Positions 8,966 to 18,592 of a stretch of 64,000 nt of DNA are shown one piece after another. Numbering within the stretch: position 1 is the first letter of the stretch; every line of letters begins with the position of its first letter. The translations under genes were made by a program, and so were the position numbers. Origin of the DNA: Halomonas colorata (lineage in GTDB: Bacteria; Pseudomonadota; Gammaproteobacteria; Pseudomonadales; Halomonadaceae); the NCBI RefSeq assembly GCF_014897985.1, contig NZ_JABUZA010000015.1:1-64000 (forward strand). The letters are read 5' to 3'. The notes below the pieces were generated by a model. It saw only the letters and a program-made list of their open reading frames with translations. It was not told the origin of the DNA and did not search any database.

Positions 8966-9403
8966 ATGCCAGTAGCGGAAAAAAAACCGGAAGCGACCAA
9001 GACTTTCACCCCGTATGAACCGGCACCGGGTGAAGAGTACATGAACGATAAGCAGTTAGCGCATTTTCGCCAACTGCTGTTGGACTGGAAGCAAGACCTC
9101 ATGGAAGAGGTGGATCGTACCGTGCGCCACCTTCAGGAAGACGCTAATAACTATGCTGATCCCGCTGACCGTGCAACGCAGGAAGAAGGCTTTAGCCTTG
9201 AGCTGCGCACGCGCGACCGTGAGCGCAAACTGCTTAAAAAGATCAACGAAACTATCGAGAACATCGATGACGACGATTATGGTTTCTGCGAAGCCTGTGG
9301 CGTTGAAATTGGCATTCGTCGCTTAGAAGCCCGTCCAACCGCTACCCTATGCGTGGATTGCAAAACGCTGGCGGAGCTTAAAGAAAAACAGCTGGGCGGC
9401 TAA
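8966..9403 (+). CDS. dksA: RNA polymerase-binding transcription factor DksA
   Basis: Cytoplasmic partner of ppGpp that inserts a coiled coil into the RNA polymerase secondary channel and sets rRNA, tRNA and amino-acid promoter output. The 145-residue protein has the coil-tip motif DPADRA (Asp65 and Asp68, the DxxDxA pattern needed for activity). It also has a four-cysteine zinc site (Cys108, 111, 129, 132). The ATG at 8966 with AAGGGG upstream gives the family length; a TTG frame from 8864 adds 34 residues with no family likeness. The 197-bp gap to the divergent aminotransferase must hold both promoters, but no strong consensus was seen. Confidence 0.97.
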   Translation: MPVAEKKPEATKTFTPYEPAPGEEYMNDKQLAHFRQLLLDWKQDLMEEVDRTVRHLQEDANNYADPADRATQEEGFSLELRTRDRERKLLKKINETIENIDDDDYGFCEACGVEIGIRRLEARPTATLCVDCKTLAELKEKQLGG

Positions 9404-9441
9404 GCAGGTTGGTTAAACCACCTGTACGCTAACGTTGTCGG

Positions 9442-9471
9442 CGGGCACCTTGGGGTGCCCGTTTTTGTTTT
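9442..9471 (+). terminator. Rho-independent terminator of dksA
   Basis: An 8-bp GC-rich stem (9442-9449 with 9454-9461) and TTGG loop is followed by GTTTTTGTTTT. It sits 38 bp after the dksA stop and separates it from gluQ. Confidence 0.92.
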
Positions 9472-9483
9472 GGGTAAAGGCTT

Positions 9484-10374
9484 ATGACTGCTTCTTCTTG
9501 CTACCGTGGACGCTTTGCTCCCACCCCGTCAGGACCTCTACATTTTGGCTCCCTGGTGGCGGCACTGGGCAGCTATCTGGATGCCCGCGCCGTCGGCGGT
9601 GAATGGCTGGTACGGATTGAAGATATTGATCCGCCGCGTTGCCCCCAAGGGGCCGACACTACCATCCTGTGCCAGTTGGAGGCCTTTGGTCTGCATTGGG
9701 ATAAAGAGATTGTCTGGCAGCATGGCCGCCACGCGGCTTATCAACAGGCACTTGAGCAGCTAGCGGCCCAGGGATTAGCCTATCCGTGCAGCTGCTCACG
9801 CAAGCAGTGGCAGGATTATGCTATTTACCCAGGCTGGTGTCGTGATGGGCTAAGCGCCTCGGGCAAGCCGGTCGCCTGGCGGCTACGCAGCGATTTGGCC
9901 AAGCGCCCCATCACCTGGCAGGATCGTCTGTTCGGCCATCAACAGTTTGATCCTGCCGAGATGGGCGACGTGGTGCTCAAGCGCAAGGATAACCTTTGGG
10001 CTTACCAGCTGGCGGTTGTCGTCGACGATGCCGAACAGGGCATTACCGATGTGGTAAGAGGCTTGGATCTGCTCGACAACACGCCCTGGCAGCGCCAGCT
10101 GCAAATTGCCCTGCAACTTCCCGAGCCACGCTACCTGCATTTACCGCTAGTGGTAACATCACAAGGCCAGAAGCTCTCGAAACAGAACCTTGCGCCATCG
10201 CTTGCCGGTGATGACCGGGGTATTCGCCGCCAACTATTTCAGGCGCTTCAAGCGCTCGACCAATCGCCGCCGCCTGAATTAGCCACAGAACTTCCGGAAA
10301 GCCAATTACACTGGGCCGTGGCCAACTGGTCGGTTGAATACCTTTCGCCAGCCGAACACCGCCTCTTGCCGTAA
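9484..10374 (+). CDS. gluQ: Glutamyl-Q tRNA(Asp) synthetase
   Basis: Paralogue of the GluRS catalytic domain without an anticodon-binding domain. It activates glutamate and transfers it to queuosine in the anticodon of tRNA-Asp. The 296-residue protein has the HIGH-type block [17 protein letters not shown] and a zinc-type cysteine pattern (CSCSRKQW, then YPGWCRD). KLSKQN takes the place of KMSKS. dksA-gluQ is a conserved pair in gammaproteobacteria. The terminator between them here means gluQ needs read-through or a promoter of its own. Confidence 0.94.
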   Translation: MTASSCYRGRFAPTPSGPLHFGSLVAALGSYLDARAVGGEWLVRIEDIDPPRCPQGADTTILCQLEAFGLHWDKEIVWQHGRHAAYQQALEQLAAQGLAYPCSCSRKQWQDYAIYPGWCRDGLSASGKPVAWRLRSDLAKRPITWQDRLFGHQQFDPAEMGDVVLKRKDNLWAYQLAVVVDDAEQGITDVVRGLDLLDNTPWQRQLQIALQLPEPRYLHLPLVVTSQGQKLSKQNLAPSLAGDDRGIRRQLFQALQALDQSPPPELATELPESQLHWAVANWSVEYLSPAEHRLLP

Positions 10375-10384
10375 GGAATTAACT

Positions 10385-10561
10385 ATGTATGTCTACCGCA
10401 TCATGCTGTTTTTGGTGTTTGGCGGTTACTTACTCTCTCCGTTATTGATGGACGGCTGGAGCGATCCCGACGCGGTCTGGTACCGTCCGTTTGCGATCTG
10501 GGGCGTATTGATTGCGCTCACGCTATGGCTTGAGCAAAAAAGGAAGTTAGATGAGCGTTGA
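10385..10561 (+). CDS. Small membrane protein upstream of cbrA
   Basis: A 58-residue protein with two hydrophobic segments (about 5-20 and 35-50) joined by an acidic loop (DGWSDPDAVWYRP), ending in a charged tail (EQKRKLDER). The ATG at 10385 follows TAAGGAA. Its last 11 bases overlap the cbrA start, so the two are coupled. A small protein gene also sits here in Pseudomonas, between gluQ and cbrA. The function is unknown. Position and coupling suggest it could help assembly or activity of the CbrA membrane domain; that is an inference. Confidence 0.8.
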   Translation: MYVYRIMLFLVFGGYLLSPLLMDGWSDPDAVWYRPFAIWGVLIALTLWLEQKRKLDER

Positions 10562-13493
10562 GTTAACCGGCGTTTTACTGCTCGGATTAGGCTACCTGGG
10601 CCTGCTGTTTAGCTGTGGCGTTGCCGTAGAGCGCGGCTGGATACCCACACGGATTGCTCGCCACCCGCTGGTCTACACCCTCGCGCTAGGGGTTTATGCC
10701 AGCGCCTGGGCCATCTATGGCAGCGTCGAGTTTGCCGCCAATGCAGGGTTTGGTTATCTGGCCTATTACCTGGGCGCGGCGGGTACGTTTCTGCTCGCGC
10801 CGGTGCTGCTGGTACCCATTCAGCGTATTACCCGCACCTACCAGCTCGCCTCGCTAGCGGATCTGTTTGCATTTCGATTTCGCTCCCGATGGGCAGGCAC
10901 GCTGGTCACGTTGATCAGCCTGCTGGCGGTGTTGCCACTGCTGGGTATTCAGGTTCAAACCTTAAGCGATGCCATTCACTGGCTTACCGGCAGCTCCTAC
11001 AGTTCTGGCGTGGCGCTGCTGTTTTGCGGTTTGATTGCGGTGTTTGCCGTGGTCTTTGGCGCACGGCATAGCCATGCCCGCCAGGACCCTTTGATCAGCA
11101 TTCTGGCATTTGAATCGTTAATCAAACTGTTCGCGATGCTCGGCCTGGGCGCGGCAGCGCTATGGCTTGTGTTTGACGGGCCGCAGGACCTGCAACACTG
11201 GCTGGAAGGGCCGGGCTTTCAAGCCCAGCTGGCAACTCCTCAGCTAGAGGAGGCCCAGTGGCGCACGCTGCTGCTACTGTTTTTTGCAGCCGCCTTCATG
11301 ATGCCCCACCTGTTTCATATCACGTTTGCCGAAAACCTGTCGCGCCATACGCTGCTTCAAGCCAGCTGGACTCTGCCGCTCTACTTGCTATTAATGGCCA
11401 TACCGATACCCCTGATTTGGTGGGCTGCCCAATCCGTCACCGACGATATTCCGGTCGCGGCCTACGCCGTTTATGTGATGAGCGAACATTGGTGGATCAA
11501 GGCGCTGGCGTTTCTGGCCGGACTTGCCGCCGCCAGTGGCACCATGATCATGATCGCGCTGGCCCTTTCCGGCATGGTGCTCAACCATATCGTGCTGGTG
11601 GCCAGGCCTCCAGAAGCCCGGAGTGACCTGTATGGCTGGCTGCTCTGGCTACGCCGTGGCCTGGTAGTCGGCGTTATTATTAGCGGCTGGCTGTTTTATG
11701 AATGGGTGGGGCGAAATCACGACCTTGCCAGCCTTGGCCTGGCATCGTTTGTCGGCATGGCTCAATGCTTACCCGGTATGCTGGCGCTGCTCTATTGGCC
11801 AGGCGCCAACCGCATGGGCATGGTGGTCGGACTGATCGCAGGCGTTGCGCTATGGCTCTGGGGGCTCTGGCTGCCGCTGATTTTCTCGCTCCCCACACCG
11901 CCGCTGCCCTTTGCCCACCTTATCCCTGCCAATGCGCCGCCCTGGTACACGGTCACTCTGCTGTCGCTTGCCACTAACATCGTGCTGTTGATTGTCATCT
12001 CGCTGTTTACGCGTATATCAGAAGGTGAAAGATCAGCGGCAGAAGCGTGTTCTGTCGATGCGGTCATCCGCTCGAAGCGCTTACCGCTGGAAGCCGCCAC
12101 CGCCGCTGATTTTTCTCCTCATCTGGCCCAGGCTATAGGCGATGAGGCGGCCCAGCGCGAGGTTTCCCGAGCGCTAAAAGCCCTCAAGCTGACGCCTCAA
12201 GAGCGGCGTCCTTACGCGTTACGCAGGCTACGCGACCGTATTCAGGCCAACCTTTCAGGCTTGATGGGGCCTTCGGTCGCCCGCGATATCGTCGACCGCT
12301 ACCTGCCCTACCGCCATGATGATGCACCGGTAACCGACGATATCCACTTTGTCGAAAGTCGCTTGGAAGCCTACCGCTCGCGCCTGACCGGGCTTGCCCG
12401 TGAGCTTGACGGGCTACGCCGTCACCACCGACAAACGCTGGCTTACCTGCCGGTGGGGCTGTGCGTATTTGGCGATGATAAAGAGCTTATTATGTGGAAT
12501 CAGGCGCTGACGCGGCTTTCAGGCATTAGCGGAGAGAGCGTTATTGGCTCGCGCTGCGACAGCCTGCCCGCCCCGTGGTCTGAGCTGCTGGGCAATGTGC
12601 TTTCCGCCTCGCAAACCCCGCGCTATAAACAGGCGGTGTCGCTGCACGGCAAGGATTACTTTCTGACCCTGCATAAAGCGGAGCTAAGCGGCCATGACAG
12701 CCGGGGCGGCAGCGTCGTTCTGGTTGAAGACCATACCGAGATGAAGTGGCTTGAGGATGAACTGGTGCATGCCGCCCGCCTGGCGTCTATCGGCCAGCTG
12801 GCGGCGGGCGTGGCCCATGAAATCGGCAATCCGATTACCGGGATCTCGTCACTGGCGCAAAATTTACGCTACGATACCAACGACCCTGCCCTGCTGGAAA
12901 CCGCCGACCAGATTCAGCAATTGACCCAGCGAGTCACTAAAATAGTTAACTCACTGGTAGGCTTTGCTCACGGCGGTCGCCTTTCAGGCCCACCACCGGC
13001 GTCGCCCGTAGCGCTTACGGCGATTAGCGAAGACGCATTACACTTGATCCACCTGGCGCGCTCGGGCGAGGATGTAACGCTTACCAACGCCTGCCCTGAA
13101 GATCTTGTGGTACGCGGTGACGCGCAGCGGTTGACCCAGGTCATGGTCAATCTGCTCAGCAATGCCCGGGATGCCTGTATGCCCGGCGGTCATGTGACGA
13201 TTACGGCTGGCCAGCAAAGTGGCAGCGCCTGGTGGCGAGTAACCGATGATGGCCAGGGGATCGATCCGCGCGTGCGCGATCACCTGTTTGAGCCTTTCAC
13301 CACCACCAAACCGGCAGGCGAAGGCACAGGCCTTGGGCTATCGCTTGCGTATCAGATTATCAACGAGCATCAAGGCAAAATAGACGTGGCCTCGCCACCT
13401 CCCGATGAGCCTCGCGGCACGGCCATTACGCTTTGGCTGCCGCTTTACCAACAGGATGACCCGCAATCCCATGCCCAGGATTCTGATTGTTGA
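10551..13493 (+). CDS. cbrA: CbrA: SLC5-type transporter/sensor histidine kinase
   Basis: Membrane sensor of the CbrAB carbon/nitrogen-balance system, 980 residues. The first roughly 480 residues form a Na+/solute-symporter-like domain with about 13 membrane segments (for example [18 protein letters not shown] and [14 protein letters not shown]). A linker and a PAS-type domain (about 630-740, [21 protein letters not shown]) follow. Next comes a HisKA/HATPase module with His756 in [11 protein letters not shown]-box [10 protein letters not shown]1 DDGQGI and G2 [11 protein letters not shown]. The length matches Pseudomonas CbrA. It overlaps cbrB by 23 bp. The transported or sensed ligand cannot be read from the sequence; histidine has been implicated for Pseudomonas CbrA. 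Confidence 0.94.
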   Translation: MSVELTGVLLLGLGYLGLLFSCGVAVERGWIPTRIARHPLVYTLALGVYASAWAIYGSVEFAANAGFGYLAYYLGAAGTFLLAPVLLVPIQRITRTYQLASLADLFAFRFRSRWAGTLVTLISLLAVLPLLGIQVQTLSDAIHWLTGSSYSSGVALLFCGLIAVFAVVFGARHSHARQDPLISILAFESLIKLFAMLGLGAAALWLVFDGPQDLQHWLEGPGFQAQLATPQLEEAQWRTLLLLFFAAAFMMPHLFHITFAENLSRHTLLQASWTLPLYLLLMAIPIPLIWWAAQSVTDDIPVAAYAVYVMSEHWWIKALAFLAGLAAASGTMIMIALALSGMVLNHIVLVARPPEARSDLYGWLLWLRRGLVVGVIISGWLFYEWVGRNHDLASLGLASFVGMAQCLPGMLALLYWPGANRMGMVVGLIAGVALWLWGLWLPLIFSLPTPPLPFAHLIPANAPPWYTVTLLSLATNIVLLIVISLFTRISEGERSAAEACSVDAVIRSKRLPLEAATAADFSPHLAQAIGDEAAQREVSRALKALKLTPQERRPYALRRLRDRIQANLSGLMGPSVARDIVDRYLPYRHDDAPVTDDIHFVESRLEAYRSRLTGLARELDGLRRHHRQTLAYLPVGLCVFGDDKELIMWNQALTRLSGISGESVIGSRCDSLPAPWSELLGNVLSASQTPRYKQAVSLHGKDYFLTLHKAELSGHDSRGGSVVLVEDHTEMKWLEDELVHAARLASIGQLAAGVAHEIGNPITGISSLAQNLRYDTNDPALLETADQIQQLTQRVTKIVNSLVGFAHGGRLSGPPPASPVALTAISEDALHLIHLARSGEDVTLTNACPEDLVVRGDAQRLTQVMVNLLSNARDACMPGGHVTITAGQQSGSAWWRVTDDGQGIDPRVRDHLFEPFTTTKPAGEGTGLGLSLAYQIINEHQGKIDVASPPPDEPRGTAITLWLPLYQQDDPQSHAQDSDC

Positions 13494-14856
13494 AGATGAA
13501 GCGATTATTCGCAGCGCCTTAAAGCGCTTACTCGAACGCCATGACTATACCGTCAGCGAAGCGGGCAGCGTCGAAGACGCCAGCCAGCTGGCGCTTAACG
13601 AGTTCGATCTCATCATCAGCGACCTGCGCCTGCCGGGCGAACCGGGCACCACGCTGATCAGTGCCGCCGCCCCTGCGCCGGTGCTGATCATGACCAGCTA
13701 TGCCAGCATGCGCTCGGCGGTGGACGCCTTAAAGCAGGGGGCGGTCGACTATATCGCCAAACCGTTTGACCATACTGAGCTGCTTGAAACCATTGAGCGC
13801 ATTTTGCATCAGCAGTCGATGCAGCACGGCGAGCCACCCGCGATTACCGATGATGGCGGCAGCCAGCAGATGATGATCGGTAATTGCACGGCCATGCAGC
13901 AGGTCTATACGCGTATTCGCAAAACCGCCCCGGCCGACGTTACCGTACTGATTCTGGGTGAATCGGGTACCGGTAAAGAGCTTGTCGCCCGAGCGATTCA
14001 TCAGCAGAGCAAGCGCGCCAAAGCGCCGCTGATCAGCGTTAACTGCGCGGCTATTCCCGAAACGCTGATCGAATCAGAGCTGTTTGGGCATGAAAAAGGG
14101 GCATTTACCGGCGCCAGTGCATCGCGCACCGGCTTAGTAGAAGCCGCCGACCAAGGCACGCTGTTTTTGGATGAAATCGGCGAGCTACCCCTGGATGCCC
14201 AGGCGCGTCTGCTGCGCGTACTGCAGGAGGGCGAAATTCGTAAGATCGGCTCGGTCGAAACCCGCCATGTGAATGTACGCCTGATTGCCGCCACTCACCG
14301 GGACCTGCGCGCCCTGTCCAAAAGCGGCGAATTCCGTCTGGATCTTTATTACCGCCTGAACGTCATGCAGATCGAGCTGCCCCCGCTTCGCGAACGCGAA
14401 GACGATGTACTGGAAATTGCCGATATTCTGCTGGATAAAGCGTGCGCTCGGCACGAACGCCCCGGCCTACGGCTTTCCAGAGCGGCCCGCCAGGATCTGC
14501 GCGACTACCCATGGCCAGGCAATGTCCGCGAGTTGGAAAATGCCTTGGAGCGGGGGGTGATTCTGGCGGAGGGCCATTTGATTCACCCTGACGACCTGGG
14601 GCTTGCGCCAACGCCGTCGCGTAACCATTCGCAGGCCAACCCAGCGGCAACACCTTCCGCTGACGAGACTGCCCAAGGAGAAGATGAGGATGATCTATCC
14701 CTGGAAGACTACTTTCAGCACTTTGTGCTTGAACACCAGGACCAGATGAGTGAAACCGAGCTGGCTCAAAAACTCGGCATCAGCCGCAAGAACTTATGGG
14801 AGCGGCGCCAGCGGCTAGGCATCCCACGCAAGAAGACCGCACGGCGTCCTAACTGA
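13471..14856 (+). CDS. cbrB: CbrB: sigma-54-dependent response regulator
   Basis: NtrC-family activator, 461 residues. The receiver domain has Asp51 as phospho-acceptor in [12 protein letters not shown], then TSYAS and KPFDH. The AAA+ domain has GESGTGKE (about residue 163), GAFTGA for sigma-54 contact and [10 protein letters not shown]. The C-terminal Fis-type helix-turn-helix ends in [31 protein letters not shown] matches the CbrB family start, so the ATG at 13471 was chosen over longer frames. A sigma-54 promoter and a palindrome about 150-230 bp downstream are the expected target: the crcZ-like gene that follows. Confidence 0.95.
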   Translation: MPRILIVEDEAIIRSALKRLLERHDYTVSEAGSVEDASQLALNEFDLIISDLRLPGEPGTTLISAAAPAPVLIMTSYASMRSAVDALKQGAVDYIAKPFDHTELLETIERILHQQSMQHGEPPAITDDGGSQQMMIGNCTAMQQVYTRIRKTAPADVTVLILGESGTGKELVARAIHQQSKRAKAPLISVNCAAIPETLIESELFGHEKGAFTGASASRTGLVEAADQGTLFLDEIGELPLDAQARLLRVLQEGEIRKIGSVETRHVNVRLIAATHRDLRALSKSGEFRLDLYYRLNVMQIELPPLREREDDVLEIADILLDKACARHERPGLRLSRAARQDLRDYPWPGNVRELENALERGVILAEGHLIHPDDLGLAPTPSRNHSQANPAATPSADETAQGEDEDDLSLEDYFQHFVLEHQDQMSETELAQKLGISRKNLWERRQRLGIPRKKTARRPN

Positions 14857-14958
14857 CGCCGTGGCAGGCCGCGAGACAAACCTAACACTTACGACTTACG
14901 ACCAACGTCTAATATACTGATTTAAATAAAAAATATTTAAAAATCGCGTTCCAGACAC

Positions 14959-15022
14959 TGTTACCTACCCACACAAACGACTCAAAAAACCGACACGGAT
15001 CCGGTAACACTTGTTTGTTACC
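14959..15022 (+). promoter_or_regulatory. Candidate CbrB enhancer sites
   Basis: A perfect inverted repeat GGTAACA-CTTGTT-TGTTACC lies at 15003-15022, and a further TGTTACC half-site at 14959-14965. As I recall, CbrB recognises TGTTAC/GTAACA half-sites in Pseudomonas. The palindrome is about 65 bp upstream of the sigma-54 core and the outer half-site about 120 bp, right for an enhancer-bound activator. A/T-rich DNA between palindrome and core (about 15058-15080) could bend or bind IHF. Confidence 0.65.
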
Positions 15023-15083
15023 CTGCCGCTCTGGCACGCCATTAAACCCTCAAGACATTGAAATTTAAAAAAATTAAAACAAC

Positions 15084-15100
15084 TGGCACGACGAGTGCAA
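15084..15100 (+). promoter_or_regulatory. Sigma-54 promoter of the crcZ-like sRNA
   Basis: The sequence TGGCACGACGAGTGCAA carries the -24 GG (15085-15086) and -12 GC (15097-15098) with exactly 10 bases between them, close to the TGGCACG-N4-TTGCA consensus. The start would be near 15110. It stands downstream of cbrB, whose product is a sigma-54 activator. Confidence 0.88.
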
Positions 15101-15109
15101 TATTACTGG

Positions 15110-15562
15110 GTAAGAAAAACAAATTGGGCCGCGCGGTGGGTCGCTAACAAAAACAAAATGACACCACCCCAACCTGAGCCATAACAAAAACAACAGGGCC
15201 AGGTGAGATAACAGCACTAATAACAATAACAGGCTTACATCTCTGACTTGCTGGCGCTAAGAAGAATAAGCGCAGCTAATAAAAACAAAAGGTAGCAAGT
15301 GCCCAGAAAGGACGCGACGTACACCGAATGATCTGCGTACGAACAATAATAATAGCAGTGAGTGTGTACACCCCCGGAACCAATAATAATACGTCGGGGA
15401 AGAAAAGTTCGCGGTTGGATTATTGTTTTGAATACGAGGCGGTCGGATACGGCCTATCGACTGCGGTGCGTATTCAGGGCGATGTGCCATCATGAAGAAA
15501 AACAGCAGCATGGACGCTGATTGAACACTTTATAGGGGAGGCTCTTTTAGCCTCCCCTTTCC
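15110..15562 (+). ncRNA. crcZ: CrcZ-like Hfq/Crc-sequestering small RNA
   Basis: About 450 nt from the sigma-54 start to the terminator, with no plausible coding frame. It holds eight A-rich CA motifs of the AAnAAnAA kind: about 15112-15123, 15146-15158, 15183-15195, 15219-15231, 15278-15290, 15342-15354, 15378-15391 and 15495-15504. Most are variants of AACAAAAACAAAA or AACAATAATAATA, the type that binds the distal face of Hfq with Crc. A stem-loop (15430-15475) lies in the 3' half. The place between cbrB and pcnB is the crcZ locus of Pseudomonas, where the RNA relieves carbon catabolite repression by titrating Hfq-Crc. Function here is inferred from position, promoter and motifs. crc and hfq are not in this window. 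Confidence 0.85.
15534..15562 (+). terminator. Terminator of the crcZ-like RNA
   Basis: A 10-bp stem (15534-15543 AGGGGAGGCT with 15549-15558) and CTTTT loop is followed by TT. It ends the CA-motif region; pcnB begins 131 bp later. Confidence 0.9.
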
Positions 15563-15693
15563 GCGTTTATAGGGTAAGGCGTTTGCAAACCTGCCAGAGG
15601 TGCTTTGCAAGCGTAAAGGGGTCGGCTACACTCATCGGCTTACCGATTACTTCACGGTCACTTTTTCGATAACCTGCGAGTCGATATCGCCGC

Positions 15694-17079
15694 ATGTTCA
15701 AAGGATTTACCCGTTTCTTACATAGCCCGGGAGAGCAATTGAAAACCCTGCTCGATCCCCAAGAGAGTGAAACCACTCTCAGCCCACGCATTATTCCTCG
15801 GTCCGAGCATCCTGTTTCTCGCCAACATATCAGCGACGCCGCGTTAAAAGTGCTCTATCGCCTTAGCGGTGCAGGCTTTGAGGCCTATCTGGTAGGCGGA
15901 TGTATTCGCGATGCTTTGCTTGGCAAGATGCCCAAGGATTTTGACGTTGCCACCAACGCGACGCCTGAACAGGTGCGCGATCTGTTTCGCAACTCGCGCT
16001 TGATCGGCCGACGCTTTCGTATTGTTCACGTCCGCTTTGGGCGTGAGGTCATCGAAGTCACTACGTTCCGTGGCAAGCCACAAGACGAACATGGCGATCA
16101 CATTGCCCAACAGTCTGACGCCGGCCTGCTGCTGCGTGACAACGTATGGGGCAATATCGAGGAAGACGCCTTACGGCGCGACTTCACCGTCAATGCCCTG
16201 TACTACAACATTGCCGACTTCAGCCTTCACGATTTTGCCAACGGTGCGCGCGATATTGAATCGCGCACGCTGCGCCTGATCGGCGACCCGGCCACGCGCT
16301 ACCGGGAAGATCCGGTACGTATGCTGCGCGCCGTGCGCTTTGCGGCCAAGCTCGATTTCACCATTGAACCTGCCACCGAAGCACCGATGTACGATCTTGC
16401 GCCGCTGCTGCTGCAAATTCCGCCCGCGCGGCTGTTTGATGAAGTGCTCAAGATGTTTATGTCCGGTCATGGACTGGCGACCTTCCGCCTGCTCAGCCAT
16501 TATGGCCTGTTTGGCATGCTCTTCCCCGAATCGGAAGAGGCCATGGCCGATGCGGCGTGGGCGGAAAAATTAATCGAATACGCCCTGGCCAATACCGACA
16601 AGCGGATTGCCGAAGACCGCCCAGTGACACCTGCGTTCCTGCTCGCCGCTTTCTTGTGGGCGCCGGTCGCCAACCGCCAGGCCGAGCTTGAAGCTGAAGG
16701 CATGCCCGCCATACCGGCACTACAAACCGCGGCTCAAGAGGTTGTATCACGTCAGTTGGAACATACCTCTATCCCTAAACGCTTTGGTATGCCCATGCGC
16801 GATATTTGGGAGCTGCAGGCACGCCTTCCGTTACGGCGCGGCAAGCGCGCTTTCCAGACCCGCGAGCACCCGCGTTTCCGCGCAGCTTACGATTTACTCC
16901 TGCTGCGCGAGCAAGCCGGTGAGATTCCGCGCGGCCTGGGCGACTGGTGGACGGCTTTCCAGCAGGGCGATGAGCATGAACAGCGCCGCCTGCTTCAGAA
17001 AGTGGGCGGCGACCCGGCAAGCCAGGGCGACCGCCGCCGCAAACGGCGCCGTAAACCCACGCGTAACCCCGAACAGTGA
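15694..17079 (+). CDS. pcnB: Poly(A) polymerase I
   Basis: Adds 3' poly(A) tails that mark RNAs for exonuclease decay. The 461-residue protein belongs to the class II nucleotidyltransferase family. The active-site block VGGCIRDALLGKMPKDFDVATNA (GG...DxD) is near residues 67-89. RRDFTVNALYYN and GDPATRYREDPVRMLRAVRFAAKL follow. The tail is very basic (GDRRRKRRRKPTRNPEQ), as usual for PcnB. The ATG at 15694 has no strong ribosome-binding site, and no better in-frame start was found. folK starts 7 bp after its stop. Being next to crcZ, which feeds an RNA-decay-linked pathway, follows the Pseudomonas order. Confidence 0.95.
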   Translation: MFKGFTRFLHSPGEQLKTLLDPQESETTLSPRIIPRSEHPVSRQHISDAALKVLYRLSGAGFEAYLVGGCIRDALLGKMPKDFDVATNATPEQVRDLFRNSRLIGRRFRIVHVRFGREVIEVTTFRGKPQDEHGDHIAQQSDAGLLLRDNVWGNIEEDALRRDFTVNALYYNIADFSLHDFANGARDIESRTLRLIGDPATRYREDPVRMLRAVRFAAKLDFTIEPATEAPMYDLAPLLLQIPPARLFDEVLKMFMSGHGLATFRLLSHYGLFGMLFPESEEAMADAAWAEKLIEYALANTDKRIAEDRPVTPAFLLAAFLWAPVANRQAELEAEGMPAIPALQTAAQEVVSRQLEHTSIPKRFGMPMRDIWELQARLPLRRGKRAFQTREHPRFRAAYDLLLLREQAGEIPRGLGDWWTAFQQGDEHEQRRLLQKVGGDPASQGDRRRKRRRKPTRNPEQ

Positions 17080-17086
17080 GTAAAGC

Positions 17087-17587
17087 ATGACAACGTTAGC
17101 GCTGGCGTATATTGGTCTGGGTAGCAATCTTGACGACCCTATTACACAAGTACGCCAGGCTATTTCGGCGCTTGCCACCCTGCCGCTTAGCAAGCTTCAC
17201 GGCACCTCCTCGTTGTACGCAAGCCGCCCGGTTGGTCCTCAAGACCAGCCCGATTTTGTGAACGCGGTCGTCGCCCTGAAAACCTCACTTTCCCCGCTCG
17301 CCCTACTTGATCAGCTACAGTCGTTAGAGCAGCGCCATCGGCGCAAGCGCGAGCGTCACTGGGGGCCGCGCACGCTGGATCTGGATTTACTGCTTTATGA
17401 CCAGCAGACAATTGCCTATCCGCGCTTGAACGTTCCTCACCCGCATATGCATGAGCGAGCCTTTGTTCTGGCGCCTCTGACTGAGCTTGATACCACGCTA
17501 ACTCTTCACCAGCAGCCGCTAAGCCACTGGCTGGATAACATTGCCAACCCCGGCATTCAGCGTTTAGTCGAAGATGGCCCCGGCTAA
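17087..17587 (+). CDS. folK: 6-hydroxymethyl-dihydropterin diphosphokinase
   Basis: Transfers pyrophosphate from ATP to the pterin alcohol in folate synthesis, the step before FolP (at 34683-35597 here). The 166-residue protein starts with YIGLGSNLDDP, carries the HPPK signature RERHWGPRTLDLDLLLYD, and has NVPHPHMHERAFVLAPL. It lies directly behind pcnB with a 7-bp gap, so it is probably cotranscribed. Confidence 0.95.
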   Translation: MTTLALAYIGLGSNLDDPITQVRQAISALATLPLSKLHGTSSLYASRPVGPQDQPDFVNAVVALKTSLSPLALLDQLQSLEQRHRRKRERHWGPRTLDLDLLLYDQQTIAYPRLNVPHPHMHERAFVLAPLTELDTTLTLHQQPLSHWLDNIANPGIQRLVEDGPG

Positions 17588-17658
17588 GCGGCTATCTTGT
17601 TACGCAGGCCTCGACACACAGCGCTCGACCGGGTAACAATCGCCTATCTGGCAACAAG

Positions 17659-17690
17659 CCGAGCTAACAACATATCGAACTAGCAGCATA
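17659..17690 (+). repeat. 16-bp tandem duplication between folK and panB
   Basis: CCGAGCTAACAACATA (17659-17674) is followed directly by TCGAACTAGCAGCATA (17675-17690); they share 12 of 16 bases. A third partial unit starts at 17691 (CCGAATTCG). The rest of the 172-bp folK-panB gap shows no clear signal. Confidence 0.6.
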
Positions 17691-17759
17691 CCGAATTCGT
17701 GATACTAATAATGGCTGGGTGCCTATGCCGCACCGGCCCACGACGATAGAGAACATGCC

Positions 17760-18551
17760 ATGAAACCCGTTACCCTGAGCACGCTACAGGCCTATAAGCG
17801 CGCTGGTGAAACGTTTAGTTGCTTAACCGCTTACGATGCCTCTTTTGCCCAAGCGGCTAGCCACGCTGGTATCGACGTGCTTCTGGTCGGTGATTCGCTC
17901 GGCATGGTGCTCCAGGGGCATACCAGCACGCTTCCCGTGACGGTCGACGATATTTGCTACCACACCCGCTGCGCCGCACGCGGCAAAGGCCATAGCCTGT
18001 TGATGGTCGATCTGCCCTTCATGAGCAATGCGTCTACGCAGCGCATGCTCGACGATGCCGCCGCGCTGATGCGTGCCGGCGCCGAACTTGTAAAGGTAGA
18101 AGGCGAAGCCTGGATGGCCGACGGCATCCATGAGCTGACGCGGCGCGGCGTGCCCGTTTGCGCTCATCTTGGCTTAACGCCACAAGCTGTCTACCAGCTG
18201 GGTGGCTATAAGGTACAGGGCCGCGAAACAGCCCAGGCAGAGCGGATTTTAAACGATGCCAAAGTGCTGGTTGAAGCCGGCGCCTCGGTTATATTACTCG
18301 AGTGCGTACCGGCAAGCTTAGGCAAGGCAATAACCGAAGCGCTGGAAGTACCGGTTATCGGCATTGGAGCAGGCTCCGAGACCGATGGACAGATACTGGT
18401 CATGCACGATGTGCTCGGCGTGACCCACGGCCGCACTCCGCGGTTTGTGAAAAACTTCATGGCTGACGCGGACAGCATTCAGGGCGCGTTTCAGGATTAT
18501 CATGAAGCGGTCAAAACCCGCACCTTCCCTGCTCCCGAGCACTGCTTTTAA
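17760..18551 (+). CDS. panB: 3-methyl-2-oxobutanoate hydroxymethyltransferase
   Basis: First committed step of pantothenate synthesis: moves a hydroxymethyl group from methylene-tetrahydrofolate to 2-oxoisovalerate to give ketopantoate. The 263-residue TIM barrel has [41 protein letters not shown] and [21 protein letters not shown], all family blocks with the metal and substrate residues. panC starts 41 bp downstream. Needing a folate cofactor, it fits beside folK. Confidence 0.97.
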   Translation: MKPVTLSTLQAYKRAGETFSCLTAYDASFAQAASHAGIDVLLVGDSLGMVLQGHTSTLPVTVDDICYHTRCAARGKGHSLLMVDLPFMSNASTQRMLDDAAALMRAGAELVKVEGEAWMADGIHELTRRGVPVCAHLGLTPQAVYQLGGYKVQGRETAQAERILNDAKVLVEAGASVILLECVPASLGKAITEALEVPVIGIGAGSETDGQILVMHDVLGVTHGRTPRFVKNFMADADSIQGAFQDYHEAVKTRTFPAPEHCF

Positions 18552-18592
18552 TCGACCGATTCCCTCACGACGCCAGAGCATACGACACGACT

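Noticed and set aside
15257..15511. 84-codon minus-strand frame in the cbrB-pcnB gap
   Set aside because: Its Leu/Phe/Asn runs are only the complement of the CA motifs; no start signal.
15493..15525. 10-codon frame MKKNSSMDAD inside the crcZ-like RNA
   Set aside because: No ribosome-binding site of quality and it overlaps the last CA motif and 3' part; chance is more likely.
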